From Piscibacillus sp052246295 (lineage in GTDB: Bacteria > Bacillota > Bacilli > Bacillales > Alkalibacillaceae), in assembly GCA_052246295.1 (NCBI GenBank), contig JBQQCO010000016.1: a stretch of 64,000 nucleotides of DNA. One strand, written 5' to 3'. Within the stretch, counting starts at the first letter, position 1, and the number at the start of each line of letters is the position of its first letter. Shown here one piece after another: positions 1 to 8,408 of this stretch. The notes under the pieces were generated by a model. The model was not told the origin of the DNA, made no database searches, and saw only the letters and a program-made list of their open reading frames with translations. Position numbers and translations under genes: made by a program.

Positions 1-1384
1 GATTTCGAATATAAATCAGTTCAAACCCTTCCGCTTCTAATGCGGTTTTGACCAAATCCAGCCTAAATGTATCGGCCACGATTCTGTTAACCCCGTAATG
101 TTCACGCATTTCCACAAACCAATCAACAATGTGTTTAATATTAATGACCGGTTCATCAATGATTGTTAATAAACCCTCTTTTTCCCAATCGTATATCGGT
201 GGATTTAATTCAACAGCATCTAAAAATCCTTTTCGAATAAAAGAATGTGTTTTCCAAACATAATCATCACCAACTTTAAACAACAGTCCAACAGCAGCAA
301 AATCTCGAATAGAGGCGAAATCTAGACCCCCAACAGCTGTACGATGTTTTAACTCTGGGAATGGTCGGTTAGTAGCTTCGATTTCCTCCCAAGTAGCAAC
401 GGAAGTGGTTAGATCCGTAGCTGGTGTATTCATTCGCTTTGTCATAAAACGAATTCTTGCTGAGGGTTTTGAGTTTCCGAGCGAAATATATTGACGTTTA
501 ACGGTTCTAAATAATTCTTGAGCGTATTCACCCAATGGAGGATGAAACATTGGATTAGCTTTTTGCCAACATGATTCATCATCCAACTCTTTTTCATTAT
601 CTAAACAAGCCATAAATACAAATATATGATCTTCTGGTGCTTCACCCTTAAGGACACGAATAGCTCGTTCTTTTAGATCGTCTAAATAACCACCACGAAC
701 AAACCCGTCCGTTGTGATAAAGAATTCTCTGGCATGTTTGACCTTACCTAAACCAGAAGAAAACACATCAACGATAGCTGAATCTTCATATTCATGAACC
801 TCATCATAAATAACACAGCCATCACGTAAACTATCTTTTGTTTTGGCATTAGATGTATGAAATTTTAAAATGCTTCCATTTGTCTTGCTTTCAATTTCTG
901 ACCTGGTATGGCGAAACAGAGATTGTAACACACCATTCTTACCATCACGTTCAATAACATCAAATACTTCTTTATGAGACGTTTTCGCTTGGTCCTCGCT
1001 ATTGGCCACAATTGATACATTATAATTTTCAATACCATGAAGATCGCTTATAAAAAAATGCGTTAATGATGAAATCAAACCATTTTTACCAGCACCTCTT
1101 GCCATATACAAAAAGAACTGTTCAAAAAATGGATGATGTCCCTCTTTGTAATATAAAAAGACAAATGCTGTTATAAATTTTTGGAATGGCTGTAGCTTAA
1201 AATAGTTTTTTTCTGTAAAAGCGATATAACGTTCATGAGTAACTTCATCAAAGTAAAGATCGTTTCGATTGAGGACATGATTTTTCAGATATGAAAATAA
1301 AAGAACCAAATACTGACTGACTTTAATCTTGCCAGTCTTGTATTGGTTCATATAAAACTCAACGTGTTTATTTTTCAGTTTCAT
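1..1384 (-). CDS. Phage terminase large subunit (partial, C-terminus off the window)
   Basis: ATPase-nuclease that cuts concatemeric phage DNA and drives it into the prohead. The reading frame starts at ATG 1384 and stays open to the left edge (about 461 codons visible). A Walker A motif (ARGAGKN, about residues 95-101) and a Walker B motif (VIYDE, about residues 191-195) are visible in the N-terminal ATPase. The C-terminal part contains acidic stretches (GGLDFASI and VADTF) expected for the RNase H-like nuclease. The family is Terminase_1, as in HK97-type phages. It follows the small subunit with a one-base gap, so translation is probably coupled. The missing part should be the last 100 or so residues. 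Confidence 0.93.
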   Translation of the reverse strand, partial: MKLKNKHVEFYMNQYKTGKIKVSQYLVLLFSYLKNHVLNRNDLYFDEVTHERYIAFTEKNYFKLQPFQKFITAFVFLYYKEGHHPFFEQFFLYMARGAGKNGLISSLTHFFISDLHGIENYNVSIVANSEDQAKTSHKEVFDVIERDGKNGVLQSLFRHTRSEIESKTNGSILKFHTSNAKTKDSLRDGCVIYDEVHEYEDSAIVDVFSSGLGKVKHAREFFITTDGFVRGGYLDDLKERAIRVLKGEAPEDHIFVFMACLDNEKELDDESCWQKANPMFHPPLGEYAQELFRTVKRQYISLGNSKPSARIRFMTKRMNTPATDLTTSVATWEEIEATNRPFPELKHRTAVGGLDFASIRDFAAVGLLFKVGDDYVWKTHSFIRKGFLDAVELNPPIYDWEKEGLLTIIDEPVINIKHIVDWFVEMREHYGVNRIVADTFRLDLVKTALEAEGFELIYIRN

Positions 1385-1385
1385 G

Positions 1386-1715
1386 TTAGATCAAATCGCT
1401 TGCTGAATACTGTTTATTTTTATTTTCGTCCCCATCGATAAAATTGAACGTTCGTTCGATATTGATTATGGCAGCATTTACTTTGTTCATCTCGCTAATT
1501 AGAGGGTGGGATTTTACAAATGATTGACTAGCGTTTTTGATCGTGATTGACACACCCTCTTCTTTGACGGTTTTGGCCATCCGTCTATACATCTCAATAT
1601 TCTTTAAGTACCTACCAACTTTTTCGACTTCAACAGGATCGGATGTATCGATCCTAGACATCAAATGATCCTTGATTTTATCGGTGCTCACATCGATTCT
1701 TAATTTGTTCGTCAC
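1386..1715 (-). CDS. Phage terminase small subunit, P27 family
   Basis: DNA-recognition subunit of the packaging enzyme, 109 aa. The segment around residues 25-80 (DPVEVEKVGRYL, then KNASQSFVKSHP and EMNKVNAAIINIE) is the typical P27/Terminase_4 pattern. The start is a GTG at 1715 preceded by a G-rich Shine-Dalgarno (GAGGGGGG). The gene is immediately upstream of the large subunit and immediately downstream of the candidate cos region, the usual place for this gene in cos phages. Confidence 0.85.
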   Translation of the reverse strand: MTNKLRIDVSTDKIKDHLMSRIDTSDPVEVEKVGRYLKNIEMYRRMAKTVKEEGVSITIKNASQSFVKSHPLISEMNKVNAAIINIERTFNFIDGDENKNKQYSASDLI

Positions 1716-1822
1716 ACATGCCCACCCCCCTCACGTGAAATTTTCGGAAAAAAGTTGGTTAATCGAGCCCCCTGCACCGGTGCCCCCGATCGAAAAAATC
1801 GCGAAACTTTTTGGGCGGGGGT
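1716..1822. other. Candidate phage cos (packaging) site
   Basis: This 107-bp gap between the HNH and small terminase genes is the usual position of cos in HNH-containing cos phages. It is GC-rich against the surroundings and contains the 10-bp palindrome GCACCGGTGC at 1774-1783, flanked by C-runs on both sides. It also has several CGATCG/TCGCGA-like short symmetries just to the right. No promoter or terminator explains it. The actual nick positions cannot be read from sequence. Confidence 0.45.
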
Positions 1823-2179
1823 CTACCACCATTCATCATCCCACTTTGGTTTCTTTCTCCACTTTGAATAATGAATGTACCTTCCATGCTTTTTGTTATG
1901 ACACTTAACGCACTTAGTTTCTAGGTTATCAGGATCTAACGCTAGCTCTGGATAATCTTCTAACTCTTTAATATGGTCAACAACCAACATGATCTTCTTG
2001 CGTTTAGCAGACTCACTGTATTCATTTGTGTCGATTGTAACTCGTCCTTGTCGTTTGCATTCCTGGCACTCATAGTTATCACGTTTCTTAATATCTTCGC
2101 GTAATAACTTCCATGCTTTACTATCATAGAACTTACGTTTCTGTTCTCTAGTTTTATATTCAGGCATATTCATCACCAC
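1823..2179 (-). CDS. Phage HNH endonuclease adjacent to terminase
   Basis: 118-aa HNH nuclease. A zinc-binding CQEC pair (about residues 39-42), the VVDHI segment with the HNH histidine (about 67-71) and the CVKCHNKKH end of the motif (about 91-99) are visible. Such HNH proteins next to terminase are known to be required for terminase activity and cos cleavage in HK97-like phages. The start is a GTG at 2179 with GAGGTG eight bases upstream; an in-frame ATG two codons later is an alternative. The Shine-Dalgarno lies inside the 3' arm of the upstream terminator hairpin. Confidence 0.88.
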   Translation of the reverse strand: MVMNMPEYKTREQKRKFYDSKAWKLLREDIKKRDNYECQECKRQGRVTIDTNEYSESAKRKKIMLVVDHIKELEDYPELALDPDNLETKCVKCHNKKHGRYIHYSKWRKKPKWDDEWW

Positions 2180-2207
2180 AAAAAAGACACCTCATTAAGA
2201 GATGTCT
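2180..2207 (-). terminator. Intrinsic terminator after the 2235-2633 gene
   Basis: On the minus strand AGACATCTC, loop TTAAT, GAGGTGTCT, then TTTTTT. This ends the preceding gene. The 3' arm carries the GAGGTG that serves as ribosome binding site of the HNH gene. Confidence 0.8.
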
Positions 2208-2234
2208 GAAATGAAATATTTGAATTTATATAAT

Positions 2235-2633
2235 TTAAAGTTTTGCCGGTATGACTCCAATTATTTGATCAGTAAAAATTACAAATTGGTTGGAATGATA
2301 ATTCCCTGTTTGACTGCTAATAGTTACATCTTCAAGTACAATAGCACATGAACCATACTTGTTATCTTTAGATTTTATACTCTCATACACTCCATTAGCT
2401 ATAGAGAAAACATCAATGTCAAACTTTCCTTGTTCGTCAATTTGCTTCTTTAATTCCTTTTCTATGCCTAATTCTGATGAAAGGTCTATTTCTTTAAGTT
2501 CGAAAAATTTACCACTGATATAACCAATTGGAGTTACGAAAGTTAAATAACCTATATCTTTATTATAATTAAATTCATTTACAGCAGATGTAGCTATTTC
2601 TAACGAATTAATATAAGTTGTTTTACTATTCAT
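2235..2633 (-). CDS. Hypothetical protein, terminator-flanked accessory (moron-like) gene
   Basis: 132-aa soluble protein that I do not recognise. No signal peptide, membrane segment or catalytic motif is visible; the composition suggests a mixed alpha/beta fold with beta-rich N-terminal (residues 25-50) and C-terminal (95-130) parts. A strong ribosome binding site (AGGGGGTG) lies about 7 bases before ATG 2633. It is bounded by its own terminator at 2180-2207 and by the terminator of the upstream operon at 2693-2724. It is therefore a separate transcription unit between the late regulator and the packaging genes, the layout of phage morons, which often carry lysogenic or defence functions. 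The function is unknown. Confidence 0.7.
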   Translation of the reverse strand: MNSKTTYINSLEIATSAVNEFNYNKDIGYLTFVTPIGYISGKFFELKEIDLSSELGIEKELKKQIDEQGKFDIDVFSIANGVYESIKSKDNKYGSCAIVLEDVTISSQTGNYHSNQFVIFTDQIIGVIPAKL

Positions 2634-2692
2634 TTCAATACACCCCCTTTTTCATATAATTTTCGACAAAAAGGGATATATTTCCTTCTTTA

Positions 2693-2724
2693 TAAAAACA
2701 AAACACCCACACTAACGTAGGTGT
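2693..2724 (-). terminator. Intrinsic terminator of the early/replication operon
   Basis: Minus strand ACACCTAC, loop GTTAGT, GTGGGTGT, then TTTGTTTTT. It lies about 150 bp beyond the stop of the ArpU-like gene. The rest of 2725-2872 shows nothing else. Confidence 0.75.
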
Positions 2725-2872
2725 CAAATGAACTAACTGAAGGCTGTAACAGTTAGTTTTGGGGGAATTCATCAAGAAAATTTGCAAATAAATATGTTGT
2801 CATAATTATTTGATACTACTATAGTAACACCTTTTAACTGACATGTAACTGACACGTTTATGACATGGATTG

Positions 2873-3406
2873 CTAGCTGTTAAACTTAATACTGTCAACG
2901 CCAAACATCAAAGCTGACAAGGTCTCACAAGCTTTATTTACATCACGATAAACGGTTCTTTCATCGATAAAGTGACATGTCGCAATTTCTTTTGCCGTCT
3001 TTTCCTCATCAGAGACATACAGCTGGTGGATGATATCATAGCGACGTTTGACTTCTGGCTTAATTGAACGCTCGCAAATTAGTTTATAAACGGCCAACAT
3101 CTCATTAATGAAGTTCACCATAATTAAGGTTCGCTCTTTGCTGCGTTTAATAGCTTCAATAGCACGTTCATCCGCTTCAAGCTCTTCGATAATATCCTTG
3201 GGTCTCTCTAATTCTATTAAATCTTGTTTAACATCACGACAATGTAAGATAAACATGCGATAGTTTCTAAGTAATAATTTGATGTTTCTGAGTCGACGAT
3301 CATGCTTCTCTTTCTGTTGTTTAGATTCATGTTCTCGGTAAGCTTTAATGGCTTCTTGAGAGGCTGTTTCTGTTATTAGTTTCAATTGTTTTTCAGTAAT
3401 ATGCAT
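2873..3406 (-). CDS. Phage late-gene transcription regulator, ArpU/RinA-like
   Basis: 177-aa protein with a long charged, probably coiled-coil N-terminal half (residues 1-100). A C-terminal sigma-region-4-like helix-turn-helix reads AKEIATCHFIDERTVYRDV (about residues 138-156). Proteins of this design sit at the end of the early operon just before terminase in many Firmicute phages and switch on packaging and structural genes. The position here, directly before the terminators and terS/terL, fits that role. ATG 3406 is preceded by GAGGTG that lies inside the end of the helicase gene, so the two are translationally coupled. The exact subfamily is uncertain. Confidence 0.7.
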   Translation of the reverse strand: MHITEKQLKLITETASQEAIKAYREHESKQQKEKHDRRLRNIKLLLRNYRMFILHCRDVKQDLIELERPKDIIEELEADERAIEAIKRSKERTLIMVNFINEMLAVYKLICERSIKPEVKRRYDIIHQLYVSDEEKTAKEIATCHFIDERTVYRDVNKACETLSALMFGVDSIKFNS

Positions 3407-4792
3407 TCAAGACACCTCACTTTTAACTTTATCTATCTCGGCTTTAACCGCATCGATCAGATCATTTTGCCCTTTTTCTTTTCCTTGAAGGACTTTCAGG
3501 ACTCGCTGATCAATCGTATTCTCGGCTAAAATGTGATGAACGATCACCGTTTCTGTTTGGCCTTGTCTGTCTAATCTTGCATTAGCCTGTTGGTATAGCT
3601 CTAAAGACCACGGTAGGCCAAACCACACCATGATATGGCCACCTTCTTGTAAATTTAAACCGTGTCCGGCTGATGCAGGATGAGCTAATAACATTTGAAT
3701 ATTTCCTTTGTTCCAATCTGCGATAACATCATCGTGATCATCTATTTGTACGGCATTTTTAAATTTCTTCTTGATTCGATCACGGTCGTGTTGGAAACTA
3801 TAAAATACTAATATTGACTGCCCCTGTGCTTCTTCGACAATCGTTTCTAGGGCTTTTAATTTTCGATTATGAATTTTTTGTACGCCTTGATCTTCGTTGT
3901 AACTCGCCCCGTTAGCCAACTGTAAAAGCTTCTGAGTCAACGCTCCTGCATTATCTGCTACAATATCCCCTTCATCGAATTCAAGAATTTTTTCTTTTTG
4001 AAGCTGATTATATAAAGCTCGTTCTTTATTAGATAACTGGACGGTTACAATGTTGTCGATTCGTTCAGGTAAATCTAGATAATCTTCAGATTTCATGCTG
4101 ACACATATGTCGCTAATTAACTCATATATATTTTTCTCAGCTTCAGGTCTTAACACGTACTTTTTGTGATAACCTCTTCCATTTTGAATAGGATAAAAGT
4201 AGCGCATTTTATAATATCCTTGTGTTTGACCTAACCGTTCACCACGGTCAATCAAATAAATCTGACTCCATAAGTCTAGTAGACCATTAGGTGATGGTGT
4301 TCCAGTCAAACCTACAAATCGTCGAAACAAAGGGCTTACTTTTCGTAAATGCTTAAACCGTTCTGAGTCTGGATCTTTGAATCCAGAAAGCTCGTCGACC
4401 ACCAACATATCAAAAGGCAAATCCTGTTTTCTATTTTGAAAATGGTTAATCAACCATACGAGATTATCAACGTTAATGATGTAGATATCAGCATCCTTCA
4501 TAAGGGATTGTCTACGTTGCTTTTCATTGCCAAGTATTTTAGAGACACGTAAATGGTTCAAATGGGTCCATTTAAAAATTTCTTGGTCCCAGGTATGCTT
4601 GGCCACTCGTAACGGTGCCACCACTAACACCTTCTCAATTTCTAGATGGTCGTAAATTAATTGTTCTACAGCTGTTAGTGTTGAAACCGTCTTACCTAAA
4701 CCCATATCCAGAAACAATGCATACCTTTCATGATTAATGATCTGTTCGATGGCGTATTTTTGATACTCGTAAGGGATAAATTCCTGCGGCAT
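3407..4792 (-). CDS. Phage SNF2-family DEAD/DEAH helicase
   Basis: 461-aa superfamily 2 DNA translocase of the SNF2 type. Motif I (GLGKT, residues 31-35), motif II (DELS, about 133-136), motif III-like LTGTP and motif VI (ANARLDRQGQ) are all present, so it should be an active ATPase. It likely remodels DNA or aids branch migration and recombination during phage replication. It overlaps the regulator downstream, and follows the VRR-NUC nuclease gene by 4 bp. SNF2 helicase, VRR-NUC and VapE form a recurrent cassette in Firmicute phages. Confidence 0.9.
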   Translation of the reverse strand: MPQEFIPYEYQKYAIEQIINHERYALFLDMGLGKTVSTLTAVEQLIYDHLEIEKVLVVAPLRVAKHTWDQEIFKWTHLNHLRVSKILGNEKQRRQSLMKDADIYIINVDNLVWLINHFQNRKQDLPFDMLVVDELSGFKDPDSERFKHLRKVSPLFRRFVGLTGTPSPNGLLDLWSQIYLIDRGERLGQTQGYYKMRYFYPIQNGRGYHKKYVLRPEAEKNIYELISDICVSMKSEDYLDLPERIDNIVTVQLSNKERALYNQLQKEKILEFDEGDIVADNAGALTQKLLQLANGASYNEDQGVQKIHNRKLKALETIVEEAQGQSILVFYSFQHDRDRIKKKFKNAVQIDDHDDVIADWNKGNIQMLLAHPASAGHGLNLQEGGHIMVWFGLPWSLELYQQANARLDRQGQTETVIVHHILAENTIDQRVLKVLQGKEKGQNDLIDAVKAEIDKVKSEVS

Positions 4793-4796
4793 TAAC

Positions 4797-5075
4797 TCAC
4801 TCCCCGTTTGCTTGAATTAGTTGATTAATAGATTCCTTGCTATCAACAACGTAAACTTGATGCCCTAAAGCTTGAAAGTCTTTTCTGCGTTTTTCCTGGA
4901 GCTTTCGTAATGTCTCACCTGGTCTTTTAACCTCGACGAAAAATAGCTTCCCTTTTGGTAAGAGGCAAAGGCGATCAGGCACTCCTGAATAACCTGGAGA
5001 TTCAAACTTTAAACATAACCCTCCAAGCGACTCAATTTTTGTTTTTAAGTATCTCTCAACATCTCTTTCTCGCAT
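4797..5075 (-). CDS. VRR-NUC domain nuclease
   Basis: Small phage nuclease of the PD-(D/E)XK class (about 92 aa). The VRR-NUC core is visible as GVPDRLCLLP and FFVEVKRPGE, which supply the catalytic D, E and K; KLQEKRRKDF follows. Stand-alone VRR-NUC proteins are thought to act as Holliday junction resolvases or flap nucleases. The start was set at ATG 5075 because GGAAGGTG precedes it by about 9 bases. The longer open frame to 5111 has only a TTG and runs into the repeat region upstream. Confidence 0.88.
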   Translation of the reverse strand: MRERDVERYLKTKIESLGGLCLKFESPGYSGVPDRLCLLPKGKLFFVEVKRPGETLRKLQEKRRKDFQALGHQVYVVDSKESINQLIQANGE

Positions 5076-5101
5076 GTCGTTTTTCACCTTCCAATTTTTA
5101 T

Positions 5102-5382
5102 GTGTGGGCAAAGTGGGCGTTTTTTTACACGCATACTATATTTACGTGATTAGGCGTATAGGGGTACGTATATACTCCCTGTGTATTATTATTTATTTAT
5201 ATATTAAAAATGGTTAACATGGCATACACTTAGATATAAACCCTTATATAGTGCGCTTTTAAGGTGTGGGCGTGAGGTGTGGGCGTATCTTAATTTCCAA
5301 CCACAACGCCCACGCTTATTATTTTATTACGCCCACACTTTTTTAACTCTGCCCACACTAAAACTTGAATACGCCCACACCT
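5102..5382. other. Candidate phage replication origin with GTGTGGGCGT iterons
   Basis: This non-coding segment carries at least eight copies of a GTGGGC core, most within GTGTGGGCGT or its complement. Forward copies: 5102-5109 (variant), 5113-5120, 5264-5273 and 5277-5286 (a perfect 13-bp direct repeat). Reverse copies: 5306-5313, 5329-5338, 5351-5358 and 5371-5380, about 20-22 bp apart. A long AT-rich stretch (about 5186-5212) lies between the left and right groups. It is flanked by primase-helicase and nuclease genes. Iterons plus an AT-rich unwinding region fit an origin; an operator cluster is the alternative. Confidence 0.55.
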
Positions 5383-5386
5383 GTTT

Positions 5387-7831
5387 TTAGATTAAATCGT
5401 TATCATCTTCTCGAATATAAGCTCGTTGAACACCATATATTTTTCCAAATCTCAACGTTCCCTTTTTGTTGTCGTCATACTTTTTCCAACCTTCCATTCT
5501 CCGTAAGATGTCATTAATTTCTCTACGCTCTACTGCTTTAAACTGTTTAATATCATTCCCTAAACATTCGCACCAAACTTCTAAGGCACAAACACGATCT
5601 CGCTTAACGGTTCCTTTTGACTCTCCAAAATCATCGTTTAAAAACATACGACGTTCAGCTAAGTCCATATCTTCCCAGTCCTCTGGTAATAAAGTGTCCA
5701 GGTATTCCTCTACTAAACCGTACCATGGCGATTCCTCCGTATGAGCTTCTTGAATAAGTCGCATCTCTGCTTCTAAACGATCACTCAGATAAAGCGGTTC
5801 TCCTTCTTCATAATAATGCTTCGCTTCTGCCCATAACTGATCAATTTCCTCATCGGTCAAATCTGACCACCTATGTTTACGTCGTTCAGCTTTTACCGTA
5901 ATTGGCCAAAAACGGCGACCGCCTGTTTTATCCTTTAAAAAGTTATCATCATTGGTCGTTCCAAAGAATATACATTGACGAGGGAACTCCTCCGTGTGGC
6001 GTCCATAAGCAACTCTAAAACGGTCCTCACGTTTTGAGATGAAATGCTTAATGGACTCCACATCTGTTTTTCTTGTAGCCGATAACTCACCTAATTCGAT
6101 AATCCAAGCCCCTTGTAGTGCTTCAAAAGCTTCTTTCCCACTCATGGTTGTAAGAGAATCGCTAAACCAATTTTTCCCCATTCGGTTAATCAACATCGAT
6201 TTACCAATCCCTTGAGCACCATATAACGTCACCATATAATCAAATTTAATGCCTGGTTCCATGACACGTGCAACTGCAGCTGAAAAAGCTTTTCTCGTTA
6301 CAGCTCGGTTTAACTCATTATCTTCTGCGCCTAAATAATCGATGAATAATGTGTCTAGACGTTTTGTCCCGTCCCACTCTAACTTATTTAAATACTCTCG
6401 AATGGGATGGAACTTATGACGTTCTGAGATAACTTTGACCGCATCTTCCGTCTTACTTTTGTTATAGATCCCGTAGAACTTTTCTAAGTAATCTCGTAAT
6501 CCGGCATCATCCCCATCTGTCCAGGTGTCACCTTTGGATTTTCTCCAGGGCATGTTACCTAAAATCATAAGACGATTACTAAACTCATTCGTGGCAATTT
6601 TCCCTTTCAGAAAAGGATCGTTTTCTAGAATGAGTACAATATTAGGGACACTAGCTTCAACCTCACCCTGTTTATCGAGTTTGAGTTTCTTGGTCCACTT
6701 CTTTAGGTTTTTCTGTTCTTCGGGATCCACTTCGATTTCTTCAAATTCATCTTGTGCAGCACTGAGTCGTTCTTTAGCTGCTAACTCCTTAACACCCTCA
6801 TCTTTTTGGGCAAACTCACGCATAGCTGTATAAGATGGTAACTTATTCACCGGTTTATCTGGCGCTTCATCTTCATCACGCTCACCGAATAAATGAATTC
6901 GAACTAAATCAAAACTGTTAACGAGTTGGTTACTTGTTGGATCGGTCCCGTGGTGAGAATAAGCAAATTTCCCTTCATCATATAAAACCAATCCACCAGC
7001 TGTACTACCTTCTTTATAGGTGTAGCGACCTTCTTGATACTGTTCGTATTTATCCGGTAGGAATTTTTCAATTGCTTCTGGGATGCTATAAGCACGACAA
7101 AAGGCTCCAACTAAACCAGGTTTTTCATATGGATCACCTTGTTTATCAGCCAACTTTTTATAATCTCGTTGCTGTCTAGATGAACTTGGCCATTCTATTG
7201 GATCTCGCCAATCAACGTACTTTTGAAGAACCGTATCTGGATCCAACCATTCCGTATCTGTGTAAGTGAAATAAAACTCAGCATCTGCGCTCGTACTCGG
7301 CCAATACATCAGTCGATGAGGTTGGTACGTTGTATCGTCAAAATAGTCAATCCCTATCTGTTCAGCCACCTTCTTACCCACTGCCACATATTCTTCAGCT
7401 GTAACTGGTCGAGATAGTGGAACGACAAAACGTAAACGAGGCTGTTTCTTTTGGTGCTTATGAGTCGAATAAAGAGCGTAAGCATGACCAAATAACATAT
7501 CAACTATGTCGGCCATCCCCTCTTCCCCATAATCAATGTCTAGCGTTAACATGGAGCGATTAAACACCTTATCAGCTTTACGCCGTCCATTCTTTAATCG
7601 ACCACCGACAAAACCACCGACGTCTTTTATTTCATCTTGACGCTTCTTAGTCATTTGGCGGTATTCGTCTGCTGTTTCTTTCGTTCGTACGGTTTCACTT
7701 ATTCGTTTAAGAAAATCGGACCAAGTCATTTCTCGATTCGTCCAATTCATCGACATACGATGATCAGCGGTTGATAAGCTTATATCTCCGTCATATTTAA
7801 TTCGCTGTACATCTCTAACGTGTTCAAGCAT
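5387..7831 (-). CDS. VapE-family phage primase-helicase
   Basis: 814-aa replication protein. The N-terminal half contains acidic motifs of a primase-polymerase-like domain (TLDIDYGEEG and a downstream FDDTTYQPHRLMYWPS). The C-terminal half is a virulence-associated E (VapE) ATPase with Walker A GAQGIGKS, a Walker B-like WIIELGEL and an arginine-rich GGRRFWP segment. It should open the origin and prime phage DNA synthesis. It lies directly beside the iteron region, as initiators or primases often do. ATG 7831 is preceded by AAGGTGA. Full length for the family; no damage seen. Confidence 0.9.
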   Translation of the reverse strand: MLEHVRDVQRIKYDGDISLSTADHRMSMNWTNREMTWSDFLKRISETVRTKETADEYRQMTKKRQDEIKDVGGFVGGRLKNGRRKADKVFNRSMLTLDIDYGEEGMADIVDMLFGHAYALYSTHKHQKKQPRLRFVVPLSRPVTAEEYVAVGKKVAEQIGIDYFDDTTYQPHRLMYWPSTSADAEFYFTYTDTEWLDPDTVLQKYVDWRDPIEWPSSSRQQRDYKKLADKQGDPYEKPGLVGAFCRAYSIPEAIEKFLPDKYEQYQEGRYTYKEGSTAGGLVLYDEGKFAYSHHGTDPTSNQLVNSFDLVRIHLFGERDEDEAPDKPVNKLPSYTAMREFAQKDEGVKELAAKERLSAAQDEFEEIEVDPEEQKNLKKWTKKLKLDKQGEVEASVPNIVLILENDPFLKGKIATNEFSNRLMILGNMPWRKSKGDTWTDGDDAGLRDYLEKFYGIYNKSKTEDAVKVISERHKFHPIREYLNKLEWDGTKRLDTLFIDYLGAEDNELNRAVTRKAFSAAVARVMEPGIKFDYMVTLYGAQGIGKSMLINRMGKNWFSDSLTTMSGKEAFEALQGAWIIELGELSATRKTDVESIKHFISKREDRFRVAYGRHTEEFPRQCIFFGTTNDDNFLKDKTGGRRFWPITVKAERRKHRWSDLTDEEIDQLWAEAKHYYEEGEPLYLSDRLEAEMRLIQEAHTEESPWYGLVEEYLDTLLPEDWEDMDLAERRMFLNDDFGESKGTVKRDRVCALEVWCECLGNDIKQFKAVERREINDILRRMEGWKKYDDNKKGTLRFGKIYGVQRAYIREDDNDLI

Positions 7832-7854
7832 AGTTTCACCTTACTTTCACATGA

Positions 7855-8091
7855 TTACATCTTGTTGAACATATCAATTATTAGCTGCAACTGTTCCATC
7901 ACCATCTCTTCAGCGCGTTCAAATGTTATGTGTTCAGTAGTTTCTACTGTTAATTTATGGTCTGTTTTTCGACCTTCCAGAACAATAATAAAATGGATAA
8001 AGTAGATGTAATTAGATACCTTAACATCAACAATATCGCTACCAGCATATAAGGTCTTAACATCTCTGGATATGCTTGTTACTTTAACCAT
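7855..8091 (-). CDS. Hypothetical phage protein
   Basis: 78-aa protein of unknown function with a beta-rich N-terminus and a helical, Glu/Met-rich C-terminus. The start was placed at ATG 8091, which overlaps the MazG-like stop by 8 bases and has GAGGTGAAG in front. The open frame extends further upstream only through the overlapping MazG gene. It lies in the replication operon before the primase. Confidence 0.6.
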   Translation of the reverse strand: MVKVTSISRDVKTLYAGSDIVDVKVSNYIYFIHFIIVLEGRKTDHKLTVETTEHITFERAEEMVMEQLQLIIDMFNKM

Positions 8092-8404
8092 TGTCTTCAC
8101 CTCGATGTACAGATCGTTCCTGTTCAAAACCATTTGGGTAACGTCTCCGAAGCTTTTCAATGTTTTTAATGGCTATTTGATCTAAATCCAACTCAAGTGT
8201 TGTGGCAATAGCTGATACATACCAAAGGACGTCTCCTAACTCCTTTGAAATCTCTTCATGGTTGAGCTTGTGACCATGATATAAAACTTTTTTCAGCCCA
8301 TCGACAACTTCACCTGTTTCACCTGCTAAGCCCATTGCGAACTCTTCTAAACTATAATTATTAATCGTCCGTTCTGCCTGTTTTTGATATTCTGACAGTT
8401 TCAT
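8084..8404 (-). CDS. MazG-like nucleotide pyrophosphohydrolase
   Basis: 106-aa all-alpha NTP-PPase of the MazG-like type. The metal-binding acidic pattern is visible as GLAGETGEVVDGL (residues 25-37) and EISKELGDVLWYV (about 51-63). It is expected to hydrolyse non-canonical or excess nucleoside triphosphates to monophosphates. Phage copies may clean the nucleotide pool or blunt the host stringent response (inference). The ribosome binding site AAGGGGCGA precedes ATG 8404. It is co-transcribed with the neighbouring nucleic-acid genes. Confidence 0.87.
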   Translation of the reverse strand: MKLSEYQKQAERTINNYSLEEFAMGLAGETGEVVDGLKKVLYHGHKLNHEEISKELGDVLWYVSAIATTLELDLDQIAIKNIEKLRRRYPNGFEQERSVHRGEDNG

Positions 8405-8408
8405 AAGT

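Noticed and set aside
6904..7110. Various small frames inside the VapE gene (both strands)
   Set aside because: Shadows of the primase-helicase reading frame; no ribosome binding sites.
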